From Pelodera strongyloides (Eukaryota > Nematoda > Chromadorea > Rhabditida > Rhabditidae), in the NCBI GenBank assembly GCA_036852015.1, contig JAANDG010000400.1:1-64000 (forward strand): a stretch of DNA of 64,000 nt, given 5' to 3'. Every line of letters begins with the position of its first letter. The first letter of the stretch is position 1. The notes below the pieces were generated by a model. The model did not search any database, was not told the DNA's origin, and saw only the letters and a list, made by a program, of their open reading frames with translations. Below are positions 20,476-30,727 of the stretch, one piece after another. The position numbers and the translations under genes are program-made.

Positions 20476-20819
20476 CAATATTCATTCTGTAATATTCTTT
20501 ATTTATGCATCGCGCTAAGGAAACGTTAGTGTTTTATTAGGGTAAATCAGTGGTCGCCTGATAGCTAACTAAGCATGTTCCTGTGATTTAAACCAAACAA
20601 AGCTTAGGTATATATTATGTTGAATGGTGAAAATGAACGTGGTACAAAAAGAAGTCAGACAATGCGAGGCATGCTGTGTCTAACCCCTCACCATCAGCAA
20701 GTTGAGCGATAGGTTATTGTAGGTTAATAGTTAATCTCGCGCCCTCTGGTCGAAAGAAGTGACATTGCCATGGGCTTAGTATAGTATGTGGACTGCTCGG
20801 GATAACTATCCCAGACTGC

Positions 20820-21239
20820 GAAGATCCCCGGAGGGAGTCACTGGTGGGTAAAAAGAAGATCCCCGGAGGGAGTCACTGGTGGGTAAAAAGAAGATCCCCG
20901 GAGGGAGTCACTGGTGGGTAAAAAGAAGATCCCCGGAGGGAGTCACTGGTGGGTAAAAAGAAGATCCCCGGAGGGAGTCACTGGTGGGTAAAAAGAAGAT
21001 CCCCGGAGGGAGTCACTGGTGGGTAAAAAGAAGATCCCCGGAGGGAGTCACTGGTGGGTAAAAAGAAGATCCCCGGAGGGAGGCACTGGTGGGTAAAAAG
21101 AAGATCCCCGGAGGGAGTCACTGGTGGGTAAAAAGAAGATCCCCGGAGGGAGTCACTGGTGGGTAAAAAGAAGATCCCCGGAGGGAGTCACTGGTGGGTA
21201 AAAAGAAGATCCCCGGAGGCAGTCACTGGTGGGTAAAAA
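20820..21239. repeat. Tandem repeat, 12 copies of a 35 bp unit
   Basis: Exactly 420 bp of head-to-tail units beginning GAAGATCCCCGGAGGGAGTC and ending GGTGGGTAAAAA. Only two units show a substitution (the eighth has GGAGGCACTGG, the last GGAGGCAGTC). There are no spacers and no length drift, so the array is young or homogenised. Since 35 is not a multiple of 3, it is not a protein repeat. It sits about 360 bp upstream of the F-box gene start. Confidence 0.95.
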
Positions 21240-22287
21240 GACCCCGACAACTTCCCATGATCCACTGCTCATTGACGAATTGTCTAAGGTTTTGCATAAT
21301 AGTAAGAAAAGTAGCATTGTGTGTAGCTTTATTGGTTACGAAAACGAAGCTCGGACACGATAATCGCACTTTGGAACACTTGCTACCTTATTATATAAAT
21401 GAGAAGCGTAGTTATAAGAAGAAGCTGAACAATTTATTCAAAATATACTTCCGTAATGTGACTGCTAGCCCACGCTACAGTTACTCTTTTATGTAGGAAG
21501 ATTATTATTATTATTCATTGTTTTTCCTTCATTATCTGGCCTTCTCTCCTTCCTACTCACATGTGTGGACCCAAACAGCATCCAACTTGCGTCCCACGTG
21601 TACCGACTGCTTCATTGCTCAAGGCTGAAGACTCTGATTGAAAATAGCCCATGGCAAACTTAACTTATCTAAAGTGTAAGTGCTAAGTGACCAGGTCAGA
21701 GGTGGGCACTGGGCACTCACAGGCACACTCCCCTTTATTGTCACAATCTTAGCTCAGAACAATGTAGTCTACGACCTAAAACCTTCATCGAATTTACTCG
21801 TGCAATATGATTGAAAACTGACGGAGGCACAAGAGAAGACAGACGACCGCTGTTAATCGGTCGCCAAATGGTTTCCACCGAAAAAAACCATTGTGCGGCT
21901 GGTCACCAACGTCGTCAAACTAGCTTCGATTCCTTTTTTGGTAAATTATGTTACGTCCAGGTTTTGAATATGCAACATATAGGAATAGTGACGAAAAAAA
22001 GGCAAATTCTTTCTTCGTAATCTTCGCATATTTTTGCAAATGTGCGAGTTATTGTCATAGACATGCTCTCGTAAAAAGGTTGCGAAAAGTAATCCGCATA
22101 TGTGCCAAGCTTTCCGAGATGCTCAAAAACCTACACTTATAATTGCTACGAAATTGCTAATTAGCAATATCTTTTGGAATGCGAGTTCTAATGTTCTATC
22201 TACAGAGAGAGGAAATCGACTTGAACTTTGCTTGCGCGTGGGCTAGTAAAGCATCGGACAAGAGGCCGGTTTCACCGACATTTCAGA
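21240..22287. other. Intergenic stretch without a confident gene
   Basis: Just after the tandem array the plus strand reads DELSKVLHNSKKSS and CSFIGYENEA, then meets stops. It might be a decayed transposon fragment. The stretch from 21500 to 22287 holds an (ATT)n tract near 21506 and nothing else I can support. Confidence 0.3.
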
Positions 22288-22289
22288 CC

Positions 22290-22357
22290 GCACGGAACTT
22301 CCGTTTAACGGAGAGAAACTTGTTTCAAGTTTCTTCCGTTCAACGTAAGTTCCGTGC
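22290..22357. repeat. Short near-perfect hairpin
   Basis: GCACGGAACTTCCGTTTAAC at the left pairs with GTTCAACGTAAGTTCCGTGC at the right, with inner arms AGAAACTTG / CAAGTTTCT separated by only a few bases. Total length about 68 bp. It is not bounded by TTAA. Confidence 0.75.
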
Positions 22358-22537
22358 ACTATTACCTGGCTTTACACCAACATTTACGTGCGTTAGAAGG
22401 ATGTTTTCTAAAAGATGGCTACTACGGTCTGTCAGCTAGCCAATGCATATGCAAAAGCGCATACAACGCGCATTTTTTCTACTTTCAGTTTTACATTCGA
22501 CATATCTCAAAGAAAGGGTACGGAGTAAGCGTAAACC

Positions 22538-22955
22538 TTAAAGGGTCAGGCCCATTTCAAATGACCCCTATTTTTGATGATTCCATCTGATTCTCCATGC
22601 CAAATATACTAGGATGCAATATGTTTCTAATTTCCAAGCACAAAATTCACACACTATTCAGCAATTTACCGTGACCAGTCATACACAGCTATCCATCGCA
22701 GTTGGCACGCCCATTCGCCCTGATTGGCTGATATCGCAAGTGCCACGCAAAATAGAGCATAGTGCCCAATTAGCGCGGAGGGGCGTGACAAATGCGATAT
22801 ATAGTTGGGTATGACTGACCATGGTAAATTGCTGAATACTGCGTGAATTTTGCGCTTGAAAATTAGAAAAATATCGTATCCTACTATATTTGCCATGGAG
22901 AATCAGATGGAATCATCAAAAATAGGGGTCATTTGAAATGGGCCTGACCCTTTTA
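22538..22955. mobile_element. Foldback element, family F copy 2
   Basis: Left end TTAAAGGGTCAGGCCCATTT, right end GGGCCTGACCCTTTT. It is the inverted partner of 17729-18138, with the same flanking linker (GTTTACAGAACCACCCTC) reversed. Confidence 0.9.
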
Positions 22956-23385
22956 CGATTAGTTTACAGAACCACCCTCTACAGGCGCATTTCGGCATTT
23001 ACTTAAAGGATCGTAGTCACTTCAAATTCGCCTTTTCACTTCAATAATCCATAAACATGAAAAAGCACCTAGAAAAATACCATTCCGGTGTCGTTTTCGC
23101 TTCCGGCGCTTCGCTTCCGGCGATTCGCTTCCGGCGCTTCGCTTCCGGCGATTCGCTTCCGGCGATTTGCCGATTTTAATACTAGCACGGCCCCGGAAAA
23201 ATCGAGGGATGGCCTTTTCAAATGATCACACACTCCGAAGCATCCAAATGTCAATGTTGAAAAATATTTGAATTTGGCTAGTAAAATCCAAATATGCACA
23301 TTTTGAAAACGGCGATAAACGCATGGTTGTTTACTCCTCCTCTTTTCGTATTTTTTTTGTTGAGACCGACCGCTAATTCGCTTTA

Positions 23386-23531
23386 ATAGCTCGTATTCTC
23401 GGGACGACGGAAATGTTCCGTTGGGGAACTCATTTGTATGCAAATTTCTCCACTACCTAGACTACCTGGAGGAAAAATTTGCATACAAATGAGTTCCCCA
23501 ACGGAACATTTCCGTCGTCCCGAGAATACGG
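23386..23531. mobile_element. Compact near-perfect hairpin element, family I
   Basis: The arms TAGCTCGTATTCTCGGGACG and CGTCCCGAGAATACGGGCTA continue inward, nearly perfect, for about 65 bp each and meet around a loop near ACTACCTAGACTACCTGG. Such intact pairing implies recent insertion or gene conversion. Confidence 0.88.
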
Positions 23532-23535
23532 GCTA

Positions 23536-23695
23536 ATGACGAGAGACTCGATTCGTCACCATTGAGGTAGCAACTTTCACTACAAGTGAAATGTGACACA
23601 ACTGTGTCACGACAGTGTCAGGGACCACATTGTCACAACACAACTGACAAAGTAAATGCAAATAGGCCTCTGATTCGATTCTGTGCCCCCCTCGG
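23536..23695. repeat. Repeat K, inverted partner of 17525-17710
   Basis: Reverse complement of the block at 17525-17700, from GAGAGACTCGATTCGTCACC to GCAAATAGGCCTCTGATTCG, with very few differences visible by eye. Confidence 0.85.
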
Positions 23696-23925
23696 GCTAG
23701 AAAAATACAGTGCATAGTGCATTAGATATAGTGCAAGGGTCTGCAGGCATATCGCTATCCGTTTCATAATCCCGCGGTAGTCAAGTAAAACTACTTTTCT
23801 ACTTGTTCACCCCCTGAGTTGGAATTCAAATTATTCGGTTTTGGTAAAGTATTTTTCTTTATTCTCTACTAAATTCAAGTAAACTTGAAGCAAAATGATG
23901 ATTTTGTAGTGACTGCGATCCTTTA

Positions 23926-24073
23926 TGGGGTTTGCAAGTATGCCGAAAAATTTGTGGTGGAAAAATGAGTCTTGGAACGTTTTTATAATTACCAATAATA
24001 TTCATACTTAGTTCCAAAATACGGTACTTCGTGTACATACTTGCAAGGAATTGTTGCATACTTGCAAACCCCA
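23926..24073. mobile_element. Family J element, TTA duplication
   Basis: TGGGGTTTGCAAGTATGCCG at the left, TACTTGCAAACCCCA at the right, flanked by TTA on both sides. The internal CCAAAATACGGTACTTCGTG is shared with other J copies. It is inserted at the end of the family M mosaic. Confidence 0.75.
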
Positions 24074-24077
24074 TTAA

Positions 24078-24226
24078 AAGGTCGGAAAAAGCTCGGCTCG
24101 TCGGAAAAAGTTCCCCGGGGTGAATGTCGATAAAATTTGGTTTGCATATATTGTAATAAACACTTTTAATAAAAATTAAGACGAAATCGTAAATATAGGT
24201 TTACTTTGATGGCCCTGTCCCTTTAA
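24078..24226. mobile_element. Family D, right-end fragment
   Basis: GCTCGTCGGAAAAAGTTCCC through TTTGATGGCCCTGTCCCTTTAA matches the right arm of the copy at 8866-9260. The left arm is absent. Confidence 0.75.
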
Positions 24227-24294
24227 TGGTGGAATAAATGCATGATGTACGGAGTCTAATGGTAATAATGAGTGCAGAATGCTAATTCTCTACA

Positions 24295-24784
24295 TTAAAG
24301 GGATAGGTTCATCTCAAATCATCTCTCTTTTTATTTCTTGTATGTATTGGACAATTCAAATAAATAATATCCAAGCCAAATTGTTTCCAAATTATGGATC
24401 CCAGAGTTTGTAGTTTGCTGATATTCGATAGACTTGATATGAATCCCCGTTCTATTCGACAGCTGGTATACTGTAGCCGGCAACAAAATAACTCTATAGG
24501 CAATGAGAGTTAGGGAAAGAAATCACTCTCTAACTTTATTGATATCTCAACAACTTTATCAATATTTATCTCTCTGTGCATGTAGCGTTATTTTTCTGCC
24601 GGCTACAGTGTACCAGCTGTCGAATAAAACGGGGATTCATATCAAGTGTATCCAATATCAGCAAACTACAAACTGTGGGATCCTTGATTTGGAAACATTT
24701 TGGATTGGGTGTTATTTATTTGAGGTATACAATACATACAAGAAATAAAAAGAGAGATGATTTGAGATGAACCTATCCCTTTAA
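24295..24784. mobile_element. Foldback element, family G copy 1
   Basis: Ends TTAAAGGGATAGGTTCATC and GATGAACCTATCCCTTTAA. The arms pair for nearly their full length, including ATCAAGTGTATCCAATATCA against its left-arm complement. A decayed relative lies at 4579-5095. Confidence 0.9.
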
Positions 24785-25960
24785 GTCACTAATTAGTAAA
24801 TTCCCCAGAAACTCCAAGAAGAAAACGAGAGGCTGAAGACGCCTGAACAAGTTTACCAAAGTGAGAGTCTAGTTAACTTTTGTTGTGCTTTGAATGTTGT
24901 TTGCGTATTTTCTGAAATAGCGTATCCTGTGGTGATTCTGATCACCCCAGGGTATGGTAGTTGTGTGAGAGTGTGTGGCTATAAGCATAATTACTGTAAT
25001 TAGTGTTATTTTATAAAGTAGCCAATGTGCACCAACTCCATATTTGTCACTCTCATGGAACAGGAAGAATATTTTAGGGGTCAGTTTTGTTGTTTCTTAT
25101 AATGGTTTTTTCAGCACTGATAACGCCCTGGTGAGCGGCTCGTGTGTCGTGTGCGCGTTGTGAAGTTTCCTCGATTTATTTTCGCTACGATGATAATAAT
25201 TATTTATTATTTATTGTAACTCCTTTACTTTCGCATGCTACTTTTACCCTTTCTCTGACGTATTTTCCATTTGAAATATATACATCGCTATGTACTTATT
25301 AATATTTTGCCTTGTATTTATTTATTTATCCTTTTGCCTACATTAGCCCTTGGTCTAGCGTCAAATTCTGGTTTTTCCATCTTTACGGTTTCCACTGCTT
25401 GGCTAGTGATAATTTGACACGTTTTTATGAATAAATGTAACTTATTGGGTGGTGTTTTTGTGTTTTGTGACAGTGAACAATGGAACTGTAGTGGGATAGT
25501 TGATATGGAAATTAATTTGTAAACGTTAGAATGCTTGAGAATAGTTACTTGATACCTTGGTTGTTGAACACATGTATGGTAGATAACACACAAAATGTAT
25601 ATTTATTTGTACATGGTGTAAATTACAAGTGGAGCAATACTGCATGTGGACGTGGATTAGTATGTATATGGCAAGAGTGTGAAAAAGAAAAAGTAAAGAT
25701 CATAGTTTTCAGTTGTTAGTTCTTTTAGTAAACCGAAGTATATGTTTCCAGGTGTTAGTTGGGTTAGTAATATGCGAATTGGTGGGCAACATTGAAAAAG
25801 AAGATTTGGATACCCTGTAAAAATTACATGCAACTAACAATTTATGCCTAATTATGAGAAACAACAAGCATTCAATCTGTAAATTATGTGGTTTCTATGT
25901 GATATTGCGGTATATAATAAAAGTAAAAAGTTTATGGTAACTCTAACCAATAGTTGACGA
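24785..25960. other. AT-rich intergenic stretch, no gene found
   Basis: Both strands carry only short open frames without domain features or splice context. No repeat family of this window is present. Confidence 0.45.
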
Positions 25961-26540
25961 GATACAGTATCCCGGAAGCAAACAAAGAGCCTTCACTGAG
26001 AGCCGATGAGTTGCGCGCCGCACCATTTCGGGAAACAAAATGCGCGCCGCAAAGGAATGGGAAACAAAATGCGCGCGGAATAGAAATGGCGCGCAAAGTG
26101 TTTCCCGAAAAGGTGCGGAAACGGTGCGGAAATGGTGCGGCGCGCAACTTGCGCCCCGCACCATTTCCGCACCTTTTCGGCAACGTTTTTGAAAGCGCTC
26201 GGAGGATCTGCCGTAACTGCAGTTGTTGTACTAATATTTTTCCGCAAGCACAGGTCTCACATTTGTTGTGTGCCGAGTGGTCTAAGGCGCTGTTCAGAGA
26301 AAGTTTCTAACAAGAGTGTAGGGTTCGAATCCAACTCGCTGCTTTCTTTTTGCAGTTGCTTCTTTTCCCGCACCGTTTCCGCACCTTTTCGGCAACGGTT
26401 TGGGGGTGTTTCCCGCAACAGTTTGGGGGTGTTTCCCGCACCAAAACGGCAACCAGAGTCGGTGGAAAAACTTTTGCGGCGCGCATCAAATTCTTTTGCG
26501 GGAAACACCCCCAAACTGTTGCCGCGCGCAACTCTTGAGT
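25960..26540. repeat. GC-rich nested inverted repeat region
   Basis: GGTGCGGAAATGGTGCGG (about 26125) faces CCGCACCATTTCCGCACC (about 26156). GGGGGTGTTTCCCGCA appears twice near 26400-26440 and inverted (TGCGGGAAACACCCCC) near 26496. GCGCGC dinucleotide runs are common, unlike the AT-rich surroundings. A tRNA-Leu-like sequence sits in the middle. It may be a foldback transposon that captured a tRNA. Confidence 0.65.
26262..26347 (+). tRNA. tRNA-Leu-like sequence, probably a pseudogene or tRNA-derived repeat
   Basis: Contains GCCGAGTGGTCTAAGGCGC, the D-arm/A box of eukaryotic tRNA-Leu, and GGGTTCGAATCC, a perfect B box, at the expected spacing for a long-variable-arm tRNA. TTCAG follows the D-arm, as in tRNA-Leu(CAG). 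However, the acceptor halves do not pair and the T stem has mismatches, so I do not think it is functional. Confidence 0.5.
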
Positions 26541-27157
26541 TTCGTTGATTGGAGCACAATGTTACTCCGTACAAACCAAGGGGACAGCGTAATCGCTTTA
26601 TGGCACAAAAGGGTGTACATGACACACTTCTTGGAAGGGCGCGGCTGGAAAGCAACAAGTGTGCCAAAGGTGCGCCACCTAGCAATGTGCGTCGGCCCTC
26701 CTCGAATGCCTCTTTTTGCACAATGATTGTGCGCGGATTCGCTCTTATATGCGACTAGAAATCATGAATTTGAAATGAGGCTATTCAGGAATATCGTCCC
26801 ATGGAAGCATACCGTTCCATGGGACGGTTGAGCTCGGCAGGGACTGTTTTCACAGTTGGGACGGCTATACTTCCCTGGAACTGACCTTCTTGAACAGAGA
26901 CGCTATATATCGGACTGCATGAAGCAAAATTAAATAAGCAGAAAAGTATATTAAAAATTATTACACGAAATTGGTGATTATGCTGACTGGGAAAACTTAG
27001 CTGATTTTTAAGAAACTTAGTCAGATACAATGGAAAATTGATGCATAAAGCAGAAGTAGGATTTGTAATCCAAAACTACCTCGTCAAACTTTGGGTTCGA
27101 ACCCGCGTTGTGTGTGCAACAATGTACTGCCCTAGCTAGTTGCACTAACTGTGGTAT
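26541..27157. other. Intergenic stretch at the 3' side of the transporter gene
   Basis: A GC-rich part to about 26740, then two paired CCATGGAAGC / TTCCATGGGA blocks near 26810. A tRNA-like T-arm (GGGTTCGAACCCGCG) lies near 27092 but lacks a D-arm. No AATAAA was found on the minus strand just past the stop at 27158. Confidence 0.35.
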
Positions 27158-28512
27158 TTAGTAAAACCTTGTAATTGATCTGTTAGACGACCTAGTTCCT
27201 CCAGCCGGTACGGCTAGCTGGAGTGGAGGGCGGAGTTCTAACGGTGGGACGTCTTCAGGTTCAGGGCAACCGTCGTCGACGGAAGTTTCGGAACTTGTAG
27301 CGGAACTTGGGCCCGGATCTGAATTCCGACCATAAGGACGGGCTTGCATCCACGCCGCAGAGTCTTCGGAGTGGTCCACTCCAATGTGATCATGATGCGG
27401 ACTGTAAATAGGTATTATTAAAGAGGTGTGACACGTGATCTGTGAAACATTTGTGTTCCATTTGGAGCCCAAAATGCCAAGAGGACATTAACGGCAATTT
27501 AGCGTAATTTGGCAGCGCCAAACTCTTGGAATTCATTTACCCTGCTGGTTCAGAAGATACTCAAACGAGCTTACTTCTTTCTTTCTAGCTCATTAGCATA
27601 TGTATACGTATCGGTTCTGTGACGTCACTGGTTCTCTAGTTCTTTTAATTGCCGCAACCAATTTTCCCGACGGTCTATACTAGAAGTGGATAACCCAATA
27701 TCAATAAAATTAAAATAACGAAAACCTCACCGCACAACATCCACAAAACCACTGTCGGTCTTTGTACAAACACGATTACTGCTTGAATGTGGTGTAAGCG
27801 GATCCTCTTCGACGTATTCTACGTGGGTTGTGCGAGACTCTGATTGACCGTTCTCTGTGGCTGATCTGTAGTGTTTCTGTGCTGATTTTGACACTAGTGG
27901 AGGCATAATTGGGGTTTCATGTGATGAAGACGTCATAGGTTTGCTATCGGAATTTTGAGCTTTCTCGTCGCCATGATTCCTTGCAGGCCTTCCACCAGGT
28001 AATGTTGCAGGCCTACCACTAGTTTCTGTAGATATTGGCTTGCCAGGTTCTTCTGCAGACACGCAATCAGAGGGCGTTGTGTGCCTTTCCGAATTATCTA
28101 TGTCATCCTTATTTATTTCATTTTCCTCGCCTTCTTCAAATGCGATCTTGTAATAATTTCCTTCTTCCGTAGAACTCCTAGTAGACGACGACCTGTCCAA
28201 AATAGGCGTGTGTACCGTATCCTTCGCATCCGAGATTGGCGATACTGATTCTACTGTATGTTTATCCAGGTTCAAGTCATGGTGCTTATCTTGAGATGAG
28301 CACGGTGCTAGATCCGTGCTCTTATGATGCGCACAGTTTGTTCTTGGAACGAGCACTGGTCTCTGAATTCGTCGGGCTGGGCGAGCTGGTGTCCCCGCCT
28401 TTGTATTCGTTTCAAAAGTTGTTGCGTTGTCAGGATTCGTTACGCGAAAGTGCCCATTTTGATGGTTCTTTGATGCAGAGGCGGATTCAGGATACGTTTC
28501 AGCGAGGGCATC
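27158..28512 (-). CDS. Tail exons 15 and 16 of the transporter gene
   Basis: Exon 15 (28512-27731) follows TTATTTCCAG and encodes 260 residues rich in Ser, Thr, Glu, Asp and Pro (for example FEEGEENEINKDDIDNSE). It ends GTGCG|GTGAGG: if unspliced, the next codons are CGG TGA, an immediate stop. Exon 16 (27401-27158) follows CTATTTACAG, completes the split codon in phase and encodes 80 more acidic/proline-rich residues, ending SSNRSITRFY and TAA. Both may be used. No membrane segment or known domain is visible. Confidence 0.72.
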
Positions 28513-30658
28513 CTGGAAATAATGTTTAATCATAGCTAGCGTTGAGCATTTGGCACTATCATACGATGTCCTAAAGCGCGTATGGAAATTAAGGTAGAAC
28601 TTAAGCGAAATTGTCTCCCATTACACTGTAATTGCTTTGCATATGCATATCTACACAACTCCCCTGGGTAGGCTACCCCGCGCTGAATAATTACTCGGCG
28701 AATTGCAGAACTTCATTCAAAGAAGAGCAAGAGTTTCAGTCACAGATTTGGAAACTACCACATATCGTCTTTCATTTTCATGTGCTGCGTTGAGATTCTT
28801 CTGAAGGTTTGAGATGTTACCATACTTTACCATACTTTACTTTACTATACTACCATACCATACCGAAACAATACAAATACTTTACCATAACGAATAATTT
28901 GAATTCCAGCTCAGGGAGTGAACAAGTAGAAAAGTAGTTCTACTTAATTACCGCAGGATCACGAAACGTGTTCATACAGCTGCTTCCCGATCGGGAGTAT
29001 GCAAATTATTTCGGCAAATATCAGCATATTATATCTTTACATATACTGCAAGGGTCTGCAGGCATATCACTACACGTTTCATAATCCCGCGGTAGTTAAG
29101 TAGAACTACTTTTCTACTTTTCACCCCTGGTTGGAATTCAAATTATTCGGTTTGTAAGTATTTTTCTTTTTCTTCTAAATTCAAGTAAACTCGAAGCAAA
29201 ATGATGATTTTGGAGTGACGTGATCCTTAAGGGTGGGTCCACCTCAGAAAACAAAAATTTTATTTTTATTTATTGCCCGTGTCTGTATCTACATAATAAC
29301 TAAAACACTTTGTCAGAAATTATTTCCAATGAAATATGAGCAAAAAATGTCCAGCTTGAGTACCTCGATTACGGTAGCCTGGTATCCTTTTAATGTTGGT
29401 TGAGAAGAAAATTTTGTTGAAAATTTTTTCGAAAAAATTACAACAAAAATATGTTCTAAATAACTACAACGCAATACAAATTACGAAGACGGATTAATTG
29501 TGCTTTGTTTAGCTTGGCACAAAATAAAACGCAGGTTTTAAAAAAGTAACAAACGCCAGCCATAATCCCGCCCTTTCATTGTCCTCAAACAACGGTAGCG
29601 AGAGCGCGGTTTATCATGCACCACACCACATCGACGCCTATCCTAATAATGGTACTGGAGGGCCATTTTTTTGCTCCATATTTCGTTGGAAATAATTTTC
29701 TGCCAAATTTGTTTTAGTTATTCTGGTAGATACAGACACGGGAAAACTAATAAAACTAATAACTTTTTTATTTTCTGAGGTGGACCTCACCCTTTAAAGC
29801 GAAATACCGGCCGGTTTTTGAAACACATCGAGTACACCAGCATTCTTATGCAGCTTATGCAAATGGATGGACATAAATTAGAATAAAAAATCGAGCTAAA
29901 TTCAACTAACTTAGCATAAATGCGTAAGCATTCAGTTGTCCACGATGTGTTTCAAAAACCCGCCGGTATTTCGCTTTAAAAAATACATCCATCGATCTTA
30001 TTAGAATCTACCTGCCGTACCTTCCGATGTTTTCCATCAGCACTATTCATTGACACTTGATCGTATTTTTCCACATTTGATTCGTTCACATTCTCCACAT
30101 GTTTTATCGAACTTTTGGAGGAAAATCGAATTCTAAAGAGATATATTGAATTTGTCAAAAAATAAGCTAAATTTAGATTCCGCTGTAGTTACTGCAGCCA
30201 TATTTTTTATAAAATATGTATATTCCGAAAAAGGTTTCCTTTTGGAACCCTTAGTCACAGCCAGGATTTTGGTTGGCTACGGAGGAGTCAGCACTGGTTG
30301 AAAGGGTTCTTCAGCTCAAGTATCGTGTGCAAGCAGTGCCTCTAGTGTCAGATTGGTCGAGACGGAGACTGAAGTCTCCAGTCCAAGTTTCACAAACACG
30401 CGTCATACCGCTTTAAAGTTTGGACTTACCTAGATGGTTCTTTCGGGTTTTCCGGGTCTTGGTCTAAGTCCGGTACAGATCCGGGATAAACCCTGTCCCC
30501 ACCGGAAAGGGCAGTTTTTGTCCATTCCGCTGCATCAGATTTTCCAAATATGCAAAAGTAAATGTTGCAGACGGTTAGGACGACTCCATATGTGAACCAG
30601 ACAGACCTACAACAAGGAAACCTAAAACTTAGATTTGAAAGAGTGATCAAGTTCTCTC

Positions 30659-30689
<31 letters not shown>

Positions 30690-30696
30690 TTCTCTC

Positions 30697-30727
<31 letters not shown>

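Larger units (their letters stand above)
23003..23925. mobile_element. Mosaic bounded by family M ends
   Basis: TTAAAGGATCGTAGTCACTTC at the left and TAGTGACTGCGATCCTTTA at the right. The interior contains a minisatellite-like run of GCTTCCGGCGATTC units (about 23100-23165), a 145 bp hairpin, repeat K inverted, and block L (GGGTCTGCAGGCATATC onward), which recurs at 29047-29230. Confidence 0.6.

Noticed and set aside
20820..21239. Tandem array as a CRISPR-like locus
   Set aside because: Units are contiguous with no unique spacers, and the genome is eukaryotic.
26257..26721. 154-codon minus-strand open frame
   Set aside because: It runs through the GC-rich inverted repeats and the tRNA-like sequence. 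Its length is a by-product of GC content, and alternative frames are equally open.
27060..27125. tRNA gene suggested by GGATTTGTAATCC and GGGTTCGAACCCGCG
   Set aside because: No D-arm or pairing acceptor. At best a remnant.
28236..28529. 97-codon plus-strand frame
   Set aside because: Antisense shadow of transporter exon 15, which has better composition, acceptor and phase.
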